In this document: piece by piece, positions 1-8,592 of the stretch
Position numbering within the stretch: position 1 is the first letter of the stretch
Layout of the letters: each line of letters begins with the position of its first letter
Source: Candidatus Puniceispirillum sp.
Lineage (GTDB): Bacteria > Pseudomonadota > Alphaproteobacteria > Puniceispirillales > Puniceispirillaceae
NCBI GenBank assembly: GCA_018668795.1
Contig: JABJBD010000244.1
Coordinates: forward strand, 1 to 28,575
DNA: 28,575 nucleotides
Direction of reading: 5' to 3'
Notes under the pieces: generated by a model
Seen by the model: only the letters and a program-made list of their open reading frames with translations
What the model was told of the DNA's origin: nothing
Database searches by the model: none
Program-made: the position numbers and the translations under genes

Positions 1-174
1 AATGTCGAAAGCTGGGAAGAAGCAGGGGCAAAGGATATGCGGCAACGCGCCTATGACCGCTGGACAGGGATGCTAGAGGCCTATGTGCCGCCGCCGATCG
101 ATCCGGCCACCAAAGAGGCGCTGGAAGCCTTTGTCGCCAGGCGCAAGGGCGAACTGCCCGACGCATGGTATTAG
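1..174 (+). CDS. MttB-family methyltransferase, 3' end only
   Basis: The window opens inside this gene; 57 C-terminal residues are visible, ending at a TAG stop. The last 34 residues match the C-terminus of the complete MttB-family protein just downstream almost residue for residue (LEAYVPPPIDPATKEALEAF against LEAYIPPPIDPATKEALEAF, both ending GELPDAWY). It is therefore a tandem paralogue. The family transfers methyl groups from methylated amines or betaines to a corrinoid protein. The substrate cannot be read from this fragment. The upstream part of the visible segment differs from the second copy, so the near-identity is confined to the tail. Confidence 0.85.
   Translation, partial: NVESWEEAGAKDMRQRAYDRWTGMLEAYVPPPIDPATKEALEAFVARRKGELPDAWY
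70..174 (+). repeat. Copy 1 of a 105-bp near-identical mttB tail
   Basis: By hand alignment this stretch differs from 1721-1825 at 8 of 105 positions, with no gaps. It covers the end of the first mttB gene including its stop codon. Sequence before it and after it is not alignable by eye to the other copy. Confidence 0.85.
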
Positions 175-283
175 GAGATATATTTATCTGCTTGGCGGCT
201 TTGAAATTTACGGTTAGTCTGAACCTACTGTTATTTTTGTATTTATTATCAATTGTCGATGTTGTTCGTAAATTGAGATCATT

Positions 284-1825
284 ATGCAGTCTGACGCCCA
301 CAAACCATCGCGCAAAGGCCGCAACCGTCGGTTGGGACATAGTGATTCGACCCCACGCGAAAACCCCTTTGCTGGGCTTAAGCGTATTGATGCCTATAAC
401 CTACTTGATGAAGATGCGCTTGTGCGCATTGAAGCGCGTGCTGACTGGTTACTTAAGGAAATTGGCATAGAATTTCGTGATGACGAGGTCGCCTGTGCCT
501 TGTTTCGCGCGGCAGGAGCAGATGTTCAGGGCTCACGGGTAAGGTTTGAAAGTGGTATGGCGCGCCAGCTTTGTGCAACTGCGCCAAATCAATTTACCCT
601 CCATGCGCGTGACCCGCGCTATACAGTTCACATTGGCGGGGATCATCTGGTGCTGATGCCGGGCTATGGATCACCCTTTGTCACTGACCTTGATCGGGGA
701 CGGCGTTATTCGACGCTCGAAGATTTTCACAATTTCGTCAAATTGACCTATATGACGCCATGGTTACACCATTCGGGTGGCACCGTATGCGAACCTGTTG
801 ATATTCCTGTCAATAAACGGCATCTCGATATGGTTTATGCGCATTTGCGGCTTTCGGCCAAGCCGTTTATGGGTAGCGTCACATCACCCGCACGGGCAGC
901 TGACTCAATCACCATGGCACAGTTGGTATTTGGCCAGCATTTTATGAATCAAAATTGTGTTATGCAGGGCAATATCAATGTCAATTCCCCTTTTATCTAT
1001 GATGCCGCCATGTCAGGCGCATTGCGTGTTTATGCCGAGGCCAATCAATGTGTCGCGATATCCCCAGCGATATTTGGCGGTGCGATGGGGCCTGTATCCC
1101 CTGCTGCTATTGCCGCACAGACGCTTGCTGAAGCGATGGCAGGCATTGCGCTGTCACAACTTGTCCGGCCAGGCTGTCCGGTGGTGTTTGGCAGTTTTCA
1201 CTCTACGATGAATCTGAAAAGCGGTTCATTGACCTTTGGAACACCCGAAGCCAATCTGGTAACGATGGTTCTATCACAGCTTGGCAGTCGGCTTGGGGTG
1301 CCGGTGCGTTCTGGCGGTGGCCAGATAACAGCGACGAATAGCGCCGATGGTCAGGCAATGCAGGATAGTAGTGATGCCATGTGGGCAACCCTGATTTCGG
1401 GTGCAAATCAGGTATGGCACGCGGCGGGCTGGCTTGAAGGCGGCCTGACAATGTCCTATGAAAAATTTGTGATGGATGCCGATCATTGTGGCATGATGCT
1501 ACGCCTTCTTGGCGGCGTGGCTGTTAATGATGAAGCGTTACCCCAAACCCCTTATCACGAGGTAGATGTTGGTGAAAATTTCCTAGCCACAACCCATACA
1601 ATCAGGCATTTCGCTACATGCAACTTTCAGCCGGATATTGCCGATGCGGGGGCTTATGAAATCTGGATGGAGAATGGCGCGCCAACGGCAGAACAACGTG
1701 CCAATCAGCGCTGGAAAGAGATGCTAGAGGCCTATATACCGCCGCCGATCGATCCGGCCACCAAAGAGGCGCTGGAAGCCTTTGTCGCCAAGCATAAGGG
1801 CGAACTACCCGATGCGTGGTATTAG
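284..1825 (+). CDS. MttB-family (non-pyrrolysine) corrinoid methyltransferase
   Basis: A 513-residue protein of the trimethylamine methyltransferase (MttB/COG5598) superfamily, expected to fold as a TIM barrel and move a methyl group from a quaternary or tertiary amine to a cobalamin-binding partner. The glycine-rich segment SGGGQITATNSADGQAMQDS is the family's conserved C-terminal barrel region. Archaeal-type MttB enzymes carry pyrrolysine at an in-frame amber codon; this frame has no internal TAG, so it belongs to the non-Pyl branch, which includes glycine betaine methyltransferase MtgB. No corrinoid protein or reactivase is visible nearby. The ATG at 284 is preceded by only a weak GAG-type ribosome site. 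The gap from the upstream paralogue (175-283) is AT-rich and could hold a promoter. The substrate is unknown. Confidence 0.85.
   Translation: MQSDAHKPSRKGRNRRLGHSDSTPRENPFAGLKRIDAYNLLDEDALVRIEARADWLLKEIGIEFRDDEVACALFRAAGADVQGSRVRFESGMARQLCATAPNQFTLHARDPRYTVHIGGDHLVLMPGYGSPFVTDLDRGRRYSTLEDFHNFVKLTYMTPWLHHSGGTVCEPVDIPVNKRHLDMVYAHLRLSAKPFMGSVTSPARAADSITMAQLVFGQHFMNQNCVMQGNINVNSPFIYDAAMSGALRVYAEANQCVAISPAIFGGAMGPVSPAAIAAQTLAEAMAGIALSQLVRPGCPVVFGSFHSTMNLKSGSLTFGTPEANLVTMVLSQLGSRLGVPVRSGGGQITATNSADGQAMQDSSDAMWATLISGANQVWHAAGWLEGGLTMSYEKFVMDADHCGMMLRLLGGVAVNDEALPQTPYHEVDVGENFLATTHTIRHFATCNFQPDIADAGAYEIWMENGAPTAEQRANQRWKEMLEAYIPPPIDPATKEALEAFVAKHKGELPDAWY
1721..1825 (+). repeat. Copy 2 of a 105-bp near-identical mttB tail
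   Basis: Partner of 70-174; the last 34 codons plus the stop of the second mttB gene. Several differences are synonymous (for example CTG/CTA, GAC/GAT, GCA/GCG), while the AGG CGC to AAG CAT change alters residues. Confidence 0.85.
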
Positions 1826-1964
1826 GGGTGTTTTAAGTCTAACATACAAACGTCACAGCTATGTGCCAGAATAGTTATCAAAAAACTGACAAAATCATAC
1901 AAATAAATCATAAAAACAGTCTTTGTTAACGATATGGTAACCAGGCACAGCATATACTTTGCCT

Positions 1965-2603
1965 ATGACATTACGGTTCTTCAAATCAGGGTTTCATAAA
2001 TTATGGCCGCCCGCCATGATGACGCGCGGTCTTTTGCTATTGATGCTGTTATTATCGTCTCCCCTTTTGGCGGCTGATTTTGACAAGGGGGTACGCGCCT
2101 ATAAGGGGAATGATTATGCGACAGCACTTGCCGAATTGCGGCCATTGGCCGAACAGGGGCATATCGCGGCGCAAAATATGCTTGGCGTGATGTATGACAG
2201 GGGCGATGGCGTGCAACCGAATTATGTTGAAGGGGCGCGCTGGTATCGTTTGGCGGCTGAACAGGGACTTGCGGAGGCGCAATATAATCTTGGCTTAATG
2301 TATCATGGGGGAGATGGCGTGCTACAGAATTATACCGAAGCGGTGCACTGGTATCGCATGGCGGCTGAACGGGGGTTTGCCAAGGCACAATATAATCTTG
2401 GCCTAATGTATTACATTGGCAAGGGCGTTCCGCAAGATTATACGCTGGCGCATATGTGGGGCAATCTGGCACAGGCGCAGGGGGCAGACCGTGCCAATGA
2501 ACTGGTCAGGATACTTGAAATTGGCATGTCATCGGATCAGATTGCCACCACCCAGAGCATGGCACGCAGATGCCGCGCCCAAGATTATAAAAATTGCAGT
2601 TAA
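1965..2603 (+). CDS. Exported Sel1-repeat protein
   Basis: About 212 residues. A hydrophobic run (GLLLLMLLLSSPLLAA) near the N-terminus reads as a signal peptide, followed by three consecutive Sel1-like helical repeats of about 36 residues, each with the pattern AQxxLGxMYxxGxGVxxxYxxAxxWxxxAAxxG. Sel1 repeats form alpha/alpha superhelices that mediate protein contacts in the periplasm or at the envelope. The partner is unknown. The start is uncertain: TTG at 1959, ATG at 1965 and ATG at 2016 all precede or begin the signal peptide, and none has a good ribosome site. The gene is convergent with the polyphosphate kinase and shares no obvious operon with mttB. Confidence 0.8.
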   Translation: MTLRFFKSGFHKLWPPAMMTRGLLLLMLLLSSPLLAADFDKGVRAYKGNDYATALAELRPLAEQGHIAAQNMLGVMYDRGDGVQPNYVEGARWYRLAAEQGLAEAQYNLGLMYHGGDGVLQNYTEAVHWYRMAAERGFAKAQYNLGLMYYIGKGVPQDYTLAHMWGNLAQAQGADRANELVRILEIGMSSDQIATTQSMARRCRAQDYKNCS

Positions 2604-2657
2604 GCAAAACCCTCTATTAACTATAAGCGCGCGTAAATCTTGGTTGCTACCCAATCC

Positions 2658-3572
2658 CTAATAAATTTTTGGCACATAAAGTTCGTCAGGAAGTACGCGT
2701 CTTTCATAATCCGGCTTGAACACGCGTTCGGGCAAGATAACCTTTTTATGCGGGATTTCGTGATAGTCAATTTTTGACAATATATGTTCCATACAATTCA
2801 GCCGTTCACGCTTTTTGTCATTGCCCTCGACAATATACCATGGGGCTTCGGGAAAGGATGTGCGTTCAAACATTTCTTCCTTGGCGGTGGTATATTGTTC
2901 CCAGCGAATGCGGGCTTCCAGATCAATAGGCGATAATTTCCACTGCTTCATCGGGTCTTCGATGCGCATCTGGAAGCGTAATTGCTGTTCTTCGTCGGTA
3001 ATTGAAAACCAGTATTTCAATACAATGATACCCGAACGGATCAGCATCCGTTCAAATTCTGTAACGTCCTGAAAAAACTGTTCAACCTGATCTTCGCTGG
3101 CAAAGCCCATGACGCGCTCGACACCAGCGCGGTTATACCATGAGCGGTCAAACAGCACGATTTCACCGCCAGCTGGCAGATGCGGCACATAGCGCTGGAA
3201 ATACCACTGGCTTAGCTCGCGCTCGGATGGCTTCGGCAAGGCCACAACGCGGGCAACACGCGGGTTCAAACGTTGCGTGATGCGTTTGATGACACCGCCT
3301 TTTCCAGCGCTGTCGCGGCCTTCGCAGATGATAAGAATCTTGGCGTTATGTTCGACCACCCAATCCTGTAATTTGATCATTTCAGATTGCAAGCGTAACA
3401 GATTCCGATAATAGGTCTGATTATCAAGGTGATCTGCGTTCCGCGCGCGCAGAGCCTCACGAAGTTCAGGCGAAAGCATAGGTTCGCTGAATTCGGTTTC
3501 GAACATTTCTTCCAGCGTTTCTTCAAGTTCTAACGCTAGCCAGTCTTTTTCTTTATAATCGTCTTTGGCCAT
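2658..3572 (-). CDS. ppk2: Polyphosphate kinase 2 (PPK2), class I-like
   Basis: A 304-residue protein of the PPK2 family, cytoplasmic kinases that pass phosphate between polyphosphate and nucleotides. Walker A-like GRDSAGKGG is at residues 85-93, the lid-region motif PKPSERELSQWYFQRYVPH is near 113-131, and the Walker B motif with following lid residues (LFDRSWYNRAGVE) is near 140-152; all are signatures of single-domain PPK2. Single-domain enzymes of this kind (class I) favour nucleoside diphosphates, but substrate preference cannot be fixed by eye. The ATG at 3572 has GAGGATC upstream. A strong inverted repeat sits in the leader just upstream of the start. The gene is transcribed alone on the minus strand, with 144 bases between it and the end of ligJ. 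Confidence 0.92.
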   Translation of the reverse strand: MAKDDYKEKDWLALELEETLEEMFETEFSEPMLSPELREALRARNADHLDNQTYYRNLLRLQSEMIKLQDWVVEHNAKILIICEGRDSAGKGGVIKRITQRLNPRVARVVALPKPSERELSQWYFQRYVPHLPAGGEIVLFDRSWYNRAGVERVMGFASEDQVEQFFQDVTEFERMLIRSGIIVLKYWFSITDEEQQLRFQMRIEDPMKQWKLSPIDLEARIRWEQYTTAKEEMFERTSFPEAPWYIVEGNDKKRERLNCMEHILSKIDYHEIPHKKVILPERVFKPDYERRVLPDELYVPKIY

Positions 3573-3588
3573 CTAACTTTGATCCTCA

Positions 3589-3616
3589 TACGCAACACGC
3601 GCGTATATGTTGCGTA
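3589..3616. promoter_or_regulatory. Perfect 9-bp inverted repeat in the ppk2 leader
   Basis: TACGCAACA (3589-3597), a 10-base spacer, then TGTTGCGTA (3608-3616). It lies 17 bases upstream of the ppk2 start codon, so it is either an operator or an mRNA stem close to the ribosome site. The second arm also contains GCGTA (3612-3616), which can pair instead with TACGC at 3622-3626. Confidence 0.5.
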
Positions 3617-3716
3617 AATTGTACGCCTTTTCATGTCTTTATGCCACTTTCTAAATCGGTGGGGTAGGCTATAGCTCGTCTGAAGTGTCGTCTTTATTAC
3701 AGGGTGCTGGATTTCC

Positions 3717-4727
3717 CTATGCTGACAAGCGGCTGAACACTGCACGGGCATTATCTTCAAAGATCATTTTCTTTTGCGTATCATCAAGTGCTCTATTGCC
3801 ATCAATATAGCGTTTCGTGTCGTCATAATAATGTCCGCTATGCGGATCAATGCCGCGCACCGCGCCAATCATTTCCGAGGCAAACAGGATATTCTTGACT
3901 GGAATGACATCGAGCAGCAGATCAATACCACGCTGATGATAAACACAAGTATCAAAAAAGATATTATTCAGCACCCGTTCATTCAGATCGCCCAAGCCTT
4001 TATCCTGGGCAATCCCGCGAAAACGCCCCCAATGATACGGCACCGCGCCACCGCCATGCGGGATGATGAATTTCAGCTCGGGAAAATCGACAAACACGTC
4101 CGAAAACATGAAATGCACAAAGGCGGTGGTATCAGCGCCCAGATAATAGCTTGATGTAGTGTCCAGTGAATGCTGGCACGCGCCTGATACATGGATCATC
4201 GCGGGCACATCATATTCGACCATTTTTTCGTAAAACGGGTACCAGTAGCGATCCCCAAGGCGGGCGTCTTTCCAGAAACCGCCAGATGGGTCAGGGTTCA
4301 GGTTACAACCAATGAAGCCCATTTCTTCGACACAACGGGTCAGTTCGGCAATACTGCTATCGATGCTGGTTTCGGGGCTTTGCGGTAGCTGACAGACAGG
4401 TGCAAAATTATCCGGAAACAGCGTACAGACGCGCTTGATCAGATCATTGCAATGCGCTGTCCAGGCGGCGGATGTGCTGGCATTGCCGACATGATGCCCC
4501 ATCCAGCTTGCGCGCGGTGAAAAGATTGTCAGATCGGTGCCACGTTCCTGTTGCAGTTTAAGCTGGTTATTAGCAATTGAGTCACGAATTTCATCGTCCG
4601 AGACCGCCATCGTACCTTTTTCAAACAGATGATCAGGGTTTTGCACCAGCGCGTCTTTTTGCGCATTCCGATAGGCTTCGACACCTGGCGGTGTTGTTGT
4701 ATAATGGCCGTGGCAATCAATAATCAT
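3717..4727 (-). CDS. ligJ: 4-oxalomesaconate hydratase (LigJ)
   Basis: A 336-residue amidohydrolase-superfamily enzyme that hydrates 4-oxalomesaconate to 4-carboxy-4-hydroxy-2-oxoadipate, the last step before aldol cleavage in protocatechuate 4,5-cleavage. It matches Sphingobium LigJ as I remember it along its whole length: DCHGHYTT at the N-terminus, FSPRAS, LNPDPSGG, PHGGGAVPYHWGRFRG and FASEMIGAVRGIDP. Likely zinc ligands are H6, H8, H179 and E285. It is the promoter-distal gene of the lig operon, starting 28 bases after ligI. No terminator is obvious after it; nothing else is seen in the gap 3627-3716. LigJ-type enzymes are not related to the GalB hydratase family, so the name is secure at the family level. 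Confidence 0.92.
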   Translation of the reverse strand: MIIDCHGHYTTTPPGVEAYRNAQKDALVQNPDHLFEKGTMAVSDDEIRDSIANNQLKLQQERGTDLTIFSPRASWMGHHVGNASTSAAWTAHCNDLIKRVCTLFPDNFAPVCQLPQSPETSIDSSIAELTRCVEEMGFIGCNLNPDPSGGFWKDARLGDRYWYPFYEKMVEYDVPAMIHVSGACQHSLDTTSSYYLGADTTAFVHFMFSDVFVDFPELKFIIPHGGGAVPYHWGRFRGIAQDKGLGDLNERVLNNIFFDTCVYHQRGIDLLLDVIPVKNILFASEMIGAVRGIDPHSGHYYDDTKRYIDGNRALDDTQKKMIFEDNARAVFSRLSA

Positions 4728-4755
4728 TCTCTTATCCTTTCATCCAGCTGTGTAG

Positions 4756-5661
4756 TTAGGCGTTATCAAATCCATATAGCCGTGCCGGATTATCAACCAG
4801 AATTTTACGTTGCAGATGTTCATCACGTGCCAGAAGCGGCACCAGATCAAGCAGATCACCATCATTAGGCATGAATTTTTTGATGTTAGGATGTGGCCAG
4901 TCAGTCCCCCATAAGGTTCGGTCTGGGGCAATTTCAACGAGTTCCTGCGCATAGGGGACAGCGTCATAGAAAGGCGGGCCGGCGGCCGAAATACGTTCTG
5001 AACCACAGATTTTAACCCACCAGTTTTCGCGCTCTAGAAATTGCTTCAGGATTTGAAAGGCGTGTTGATGGATTCCGGCATTGGTTGGAACGCGCCCCAT
5101 ATGATCGACGATGATATCCATATCGAATTGCAGAAAGAAATCCTGAAAGCTGATAATATCTTCAGCATTCACATGGATCACCAGATGCCAGCCAAGCGGT
5201 TGCACGCGTTCCAGCACACGCGTCATCATATCCAGATCGGGGGTGCCGCCTAGATGGGTGACAAAATTAAAGCGCACGCCGCGCACGCCGCCTGCATCAA
5301 GATCGGCAAAATCTTCATCCGAAAAGCTGTCATTGGCAATGCATACACCACGATAGTTTTTAGGGTTATGCTTGATGGCATCCAGCATGGCGCGGTTATC
5401 TGGACCATGACAGCTTGCCTGTACGATCACCGCGCGCTCGATGCCCAGCTTAGCATGAAGTTCGGCCAGCTTTTCACGCGGACCATCTGGCGGATGATAG
5501 GTCGAGCTAGGATGATAGGGAAATAGATCATGTGGGCCAAAGACATGGCAATGTGCATCACATGCCTTGGCAGGGGCGTTAAAAACGGGTGTGCATGTAT
5601 CGGGATCAGGTGGCATACAGCTTTTTTTGCCGTTTATATGTGTATCGGTTGAATCTGCCAT
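4756..5661 (-). CDS. ligI: 2-pyrone-4,6-dicarboxylate lactonase (LigI)
   Basis: A 301-residue amidohydrolase-superfamily lactonase that opens 2-pyrone-4,6-dicarboxylate to 4-oxalomesaconate. Recognisable LigI features are DAHCHVFGP (H37, H39), IVQASCHG, GVRGVRFNF, VDHMGR and GTDWPHPN near the C-terminus. The reading frame extends further upstream, but that extension lies inside ligU; the ATG at 5661, one base after the ligU stop, is chosen. The N-terminus is about 20 residues longer than expected from Sphingobium LigI and rich in Cys and Pro, which is unremarkable. Confidence 0.9.
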   Translation of the reverse strand: MADSTDTHINGKKSCMPPDPDTCTPVFNAPAKACDAHCHVFGPHDLFPYHPSSTYHPPDGPREKLAELHAKLGIERAVIVQASCHGPDNRAMLDAIKHNPKNYRGVCIANDSFSDEDFADLDAGGVRGVRFNFVTHLGGTPDLDMMTRVLERVQPLGWHLVIHVNAEDIISFQDFFLQFDMDIIVDHMGRVPTNAGIHQHAFQILKQFLERENWWVKICGSERISAAGPPFYDAVPYAQELVEIAPDRTLWGTDWPHPNIKKFMPNDGDLLDLVPLLARDEHLQRKILVDNPARLYGFDNA

Positions 5662-5662
5662 A

Positions 5663-6769
5663 TTACGCGCCTTTCCAGACTGACTTTGGAACAAAAACTT
5701 CTCCACGCGCAAGCAACCGTGCTGTTCGCAACAAGCCTGCGCCCAGAATGTCAAAATCACTGCCCGAAGCCAGCGTTAGCGTGACATCAAAAACACCGGA
5801 CGGATGTTCTATCGTCAAGGCTTTTTGATTGTCATTTTCATCAGACTGCGGAAGCGTAGCAAAGTCATATATCGCACTGTCTGGATGGATCGCTGCTGTC
5901 GCTGCCGAAACCGCACCTAGCACGCCGATGGCCTTATGGCATATTTTTGGGATGAAGGTGCGAGTATGTATCGTGCCACCATTGACGGGGGCTGAGACAA
6001 GGCACATTTTTGGCACCGCTTTGTCTGCTACATCGCCCAGTCCCATGGCGTCACCGGCTAGCAAACGTACCGCTTCCAGCTTTTGCTTTAAATCGCCATT
6101 AGCATTAAGTGCATCAGGTGTTTCATGACCGCTAATGCCAAATTCTGTGGCGCGTAATGCCACGACAGGCATGCCGTTATCGACACAAGTCGCGCTAAAG
6201 CCCAGAAAATCATCGCGCTTTGAGCCTGTTGGCCATAATGACCCGCTCGCTGACCCAGCCAGATTGGCATAATGACACATAACGGGGGCTGATGTGCCAA
6301 ACACACCATCAATGCGTGCATCACCATCATACAGAGGCAGACCATCACTGATCGGAAAGGACAGGCGGCACCGGTTGCCACTATTGGTCATAAAGACATC
6401 AATATGGGCGGTATCGCCATCACGCTTCAGCAGGCCGCTTTCCAGCGCAAAAGCGCCCACCGCCGAAAGTAAATTACCGCAGTTGGGCGTTTCATCCAGA
6501 TCGTCCTGACCAACCAACGCCTGAATAAATGTATAATCGATATCACATCCATCATGCGATGAAGCATCGATAATCGCAATTTTCGAGGTCAGGGGGTCAG
6601 CCCCGCCCAGCCCGTCAATCTGACGGGGGTCGCCGTACGCGCCCATCACCCATTTCAAAACATTGTTACGCGTCATAATGTCCGCAGGCAGATCAGATGC
6701 CAGAAAATAGACACCTTTTGAACTGCCTCCGCGCATCTGCATATAGGGAATGGCGGTCTGGTTGCTCAC
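5663..6769 (-). CDS. ligU: 4-oxalomesaconate tautomerase (LigU, PrpF fold)
   Basis: A 368-residue PrpF-superfamily isomerase, expected to interconvert the keto/enol or double-bond isomers of 4-oxalomesaconate so that LigJ can act. Family motifs: MRGGSSKG (12-19), DPRQIDGLGGADPLTSK (about 47-63), TPNCGN with the conserved Cys, VDNGMPVV and FIPKICHKAIGVLGAVS. I place the start at GTG 6769, which shares one base with the ligC stop (TAGTG), the usual sign of translational coupling. An in-frame ATG at 6823 would add 18 residues inside ligC and looks less likely. PrpF proteins also include aconitate isomerases; the operon settles the assignment. Confidence 0.88.
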   Translation of the reverse strand: MSNQTAIPYMQMRGGSSKGVYFLASDLPADIMTRNNVLKWVMGAYGDPRQIDGLGGADPLTSKIAIIDASSHDGCDIDYTFIQALVGQDDLDETPNCGNLLSAVGAFALESGLLKRDGDTAHIDVFMTNSGNRCRLSFPISDGLPLYDGDARIDGVFGTSAPVMCHYANLAGSASGSLWPTGSKRDDFLGFSATCVDNGMPVVALRATEFGISGHETPDALNANGDLKQKLEAVRLLAGDAMGLGDVADKAVPKMCLVSAPVNGGTIHTRTFIPKICHKAIGVLGAVSAATAAIHPDSAIYDFATLPQSDENDNQKALTIEHPSGVFDVTLTLASGSDFDILGAGLLRTARLLARGEVFVPKSVWKGA

Positions 6770-7725
6770 TATGCGCTCATCTTTTCTTCGATCATATGCA
6801 TCACCTGCATCGTTGGCAGACATTGCGCAAGACTGCTGTTTGGTTCACGTTTGTCCTTGATCGCGCTGATAAATTCACGGTCGATCAGTTCGATACCATT
6901 CATTGATACATCAACTTTTGATACGTCAATCGGAGCATTATATCCGTCAAATAGATCGTCATAGCTTGCTACATAGGTGCCTTTGTCGCAGATATAGCGG
7001 AAAAAGCTGCCAAGGGGTCCATCATTGTTAAAGGATAATGAAAGTGTACAGATTTTGCCGCTAGGCGTTTTCATCAGGATCGACATATCCATGGCAATGC
7101 CAAGCTCAGGATGCACAGGCCCTTGAACAGCATGTGCCTCGGTAATCATTTCGCCTGTCTGATACATGAACAGATCAATCGTATGACAGGCGTGATGCCA
7201 TAGCAGATGGTCAGTCCATGACCGTGGTTCGCCCTTGGCATTTATATTGGTACGGCGGAAGAAATAGGTCTGCACGTCCAACTGTTGAATAGACAGCTTG
7301 CCAGCGCTTATTTCGTTATGCACATATTGATGCGAGGGGTTAAAGCGGCGCACATGTCCAGCCATTGCGATCAGGCCTGTTTCGGCCTGACGGGCAACCA
7401 GCTTTTGAGAATCAGCTAGCGTGTCAGCCATCGGAATTTCGATCAGCACATGTTTGCCCGCATCCATCGCGGCTAGCCCCTGGGTTGCATGAAGCTGTGT
7501 TGGTGTTGCCAGAATAACGGCATCCATATCAGCACATGCCAGAAAGGCGTCAAAATCATCAAAACGATGTGCCACATTATGCGTATCAGCCGCATTGTTG
7601 GCCTTGTCCATAGATGTTGCCATGACGGCGGTGATCTGGGCGTCTTCAATGGCGCTGATCGCATCCATATGCTTGGAACCAAAGGCGCCATTGGCACCAG
7701 CAACACCGATTCTTACCTTACTCAT
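6769..7725 (-). CDS. ligC: 4-carboxy-2-hydroxymuconate-6-semialdehyde dehydrogenase (LigC)
   Basis: A 318-residue Gfo/Idh/MocA-family NAD(P)-dependent enzyme that oxidises the hemiacetal of 4-carboxy-2-hydroxymuconate-6-semialdehyde to 2-pyrone-4,6-dicarboxylate. The Rossmann motif GANGAFG is at 10-16. The family's usual EKP is EIP at 96-98, a substitution also found in Sphingobium LigC as I recall it. The block FNPSHQYVHNEI ... YFFRR ... GEPRSWTDHLLWHHACHTIDLF ... GPVHPELGIAMDMSI ... SFNNDGPLGSFFRYICD is diagnostic of LigC/PmdC. A good AAGGAG ribosome site precedes the ATG. It begins 24 bases after ligB ends. Confidence 0.93.
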   Translation of the reverse strand: MSKVRIGVAGANGAFGSKHMDAISAIEDAQITAVMATSMDKANNAADTHNVAHRFDDFDAFLACADMDAVILATPTQLHATQGLAAMDAGKHVLIEIPMADTLADSQKLVARQAETGLIAMAGHVRRFNPSHQYVHNEISAGKLSIQQLDVQTYFFRRTNINAKGEPRSWTDHLLWHHACHTIDLFMYQTGEMITEAHAVQGPVHPELGIAMDMSILMKTPSGKICTLSLSFNNDGPLGSFFRYICDKGTYVASYDDLFDGYNAPIDVSKVDVSMNGIELIDREFISAIKDKREPNSSLAQCLPTMQVMHMIEEKMSA

Positions 7726-7749
7726 AAATGACTCCTTGATGATATGAGG

Positions 7750-8592
7750 CTATGCACTGTCTTTCAAAATTTGCAATCCATAGGCCGTATTGGATACTGG
7801 CACATGATAGAAACGATATAGCTCTTCGACTTTTGGTGCCATGGCACCGCGCATAATGTTCCACATGATCATCTCAATCCCCTCAGAACCAGCTTCACGG
7901 ACAAAATCTGCATGGGTGAGTTTGGTGTTGGCAATGGGATCATTGACCAGATTATCCATGAAAGTATTGTCAAAGTCGGAATTGATAACCCCGGCGCGCT
8001 CGCCCTGAAGCTGATGCGACAGACCTCCGGTACCCCAGATTGAGACGTTAATATCTTCGCCATAACTTTGAATGGCTTTGCGGATTGCGATGCCCAGATC
8101 GTGGCATCTCTTTGCGGTTGGCTGAGGATATTGAATAACATTCACACAAAGTGGAATGACCTTTACTGGCCATTCAGCCGGGGCGTCATAGGCCACGGAT
8201 AAAGGCACGGTCAAACCATGATCGACCGGCATGTTATTGCTGATGGCCATGTCGAATTCATCAAGAACCAGACTTTCTACCAGATGCCATGCCAATGCTG
8301 GATGCCCCTGAACAGCGGGGACTTTACGTGGACCATAACCTTCATCCGCTGGCAGGAATTTGTCCGATACGCCAATAGTGAAGGTTGAAATCTGTTCTAG
8401 CGAAAAGGCCGAAGCATGGTCATTATAGACAATGATGACAACATCAGGTTTGTTTTGGGCGTGCCATGCGCGCGCTGGCTCCAGCCCTTTAAAATAGCCT
8501 TGCCAATAGTCTTCGCCTTGTTTGCCATGATCGATGGCGGCACCAACCGCCGGAATATGCGATGTGCCCATGCCTGAAAAAATATTAGCCAT
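7750..8592 (-). CDS. ligB: Protocatechuate 4,5-dioxygenase, beta subunit (LigB)
   Basis: A 280-residue catalytic subunit of the type II extradiol dioxygenase that cleaves protocatechuate between C4 and C5. The Fe(II) ligands expected from LigB are present: H12 (GTSHIPAVG), H59 (YNDHASAF) and a Glu in the SEGIE motif around 237-240. The catalytic-base His is H193 in GTGGLSHQLQG. The ATG at 8592 overlaps the ligA stop by 8 bases. A longer in-frame extension to 8640 lies wholly inside ligA and is rejected. The C-terminus stops soon after VSNTAYGLQIL, slightly shorter than Sphingobium LigB. Confidence 0.94.
   Translation of the reverse strand: MANIFSGMGTSHIPAVGAAIDHGKQGEDYWQGYFKGLEPARAWHAQNKPDVVIIVYNDHASAFSLEQISTFTIGVSDKFLPADEGYGPRKVPAVQGHPALAWHLVESLVLDEFDMAISNNMPVDHGLTVPLSVAYDAPAEWPVKVIPLCVNVIQYPQPTAKRCHDLGIAIRKAIQSYGEDINVSIWGTGGLSHQLQGERAGVINSDFDNTFMDNLVNDPIANTKLTHADFVREAGSEGIEMIMWNIMRGAMAPKVEELYRFYHVPVSNTAYGLQILKDSA

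Noticed and set aside
172..174. In-frame TAG stops of both mttB genes (also 1823-1825) as pyrrolysine codons
   Set aside because: Both follow the same complete C-terminus (GELPDAWY), and reading through gives only a short unrelated tail. The internal frame has no amber codon where pyrrolysine would be expected.
1981..2472. 163-codon minus-strand open frame under the Sel1 gene
   Set aside because: It mirrors the repetitive Sel1 coding sequence, has no ribosome site, and its translation is low-complexity (repeated PPQVPVQPPNDTSAP-like runs), typical of an antisense shadow of a repeat gene.
5662..5760. Upstream extension of ligI to 5760
   Set aside because: The extra 33 codons lie inside the ligU gene, do not resemble LigI, and the ATG at 5661 is correctly placed after the ligU stop.
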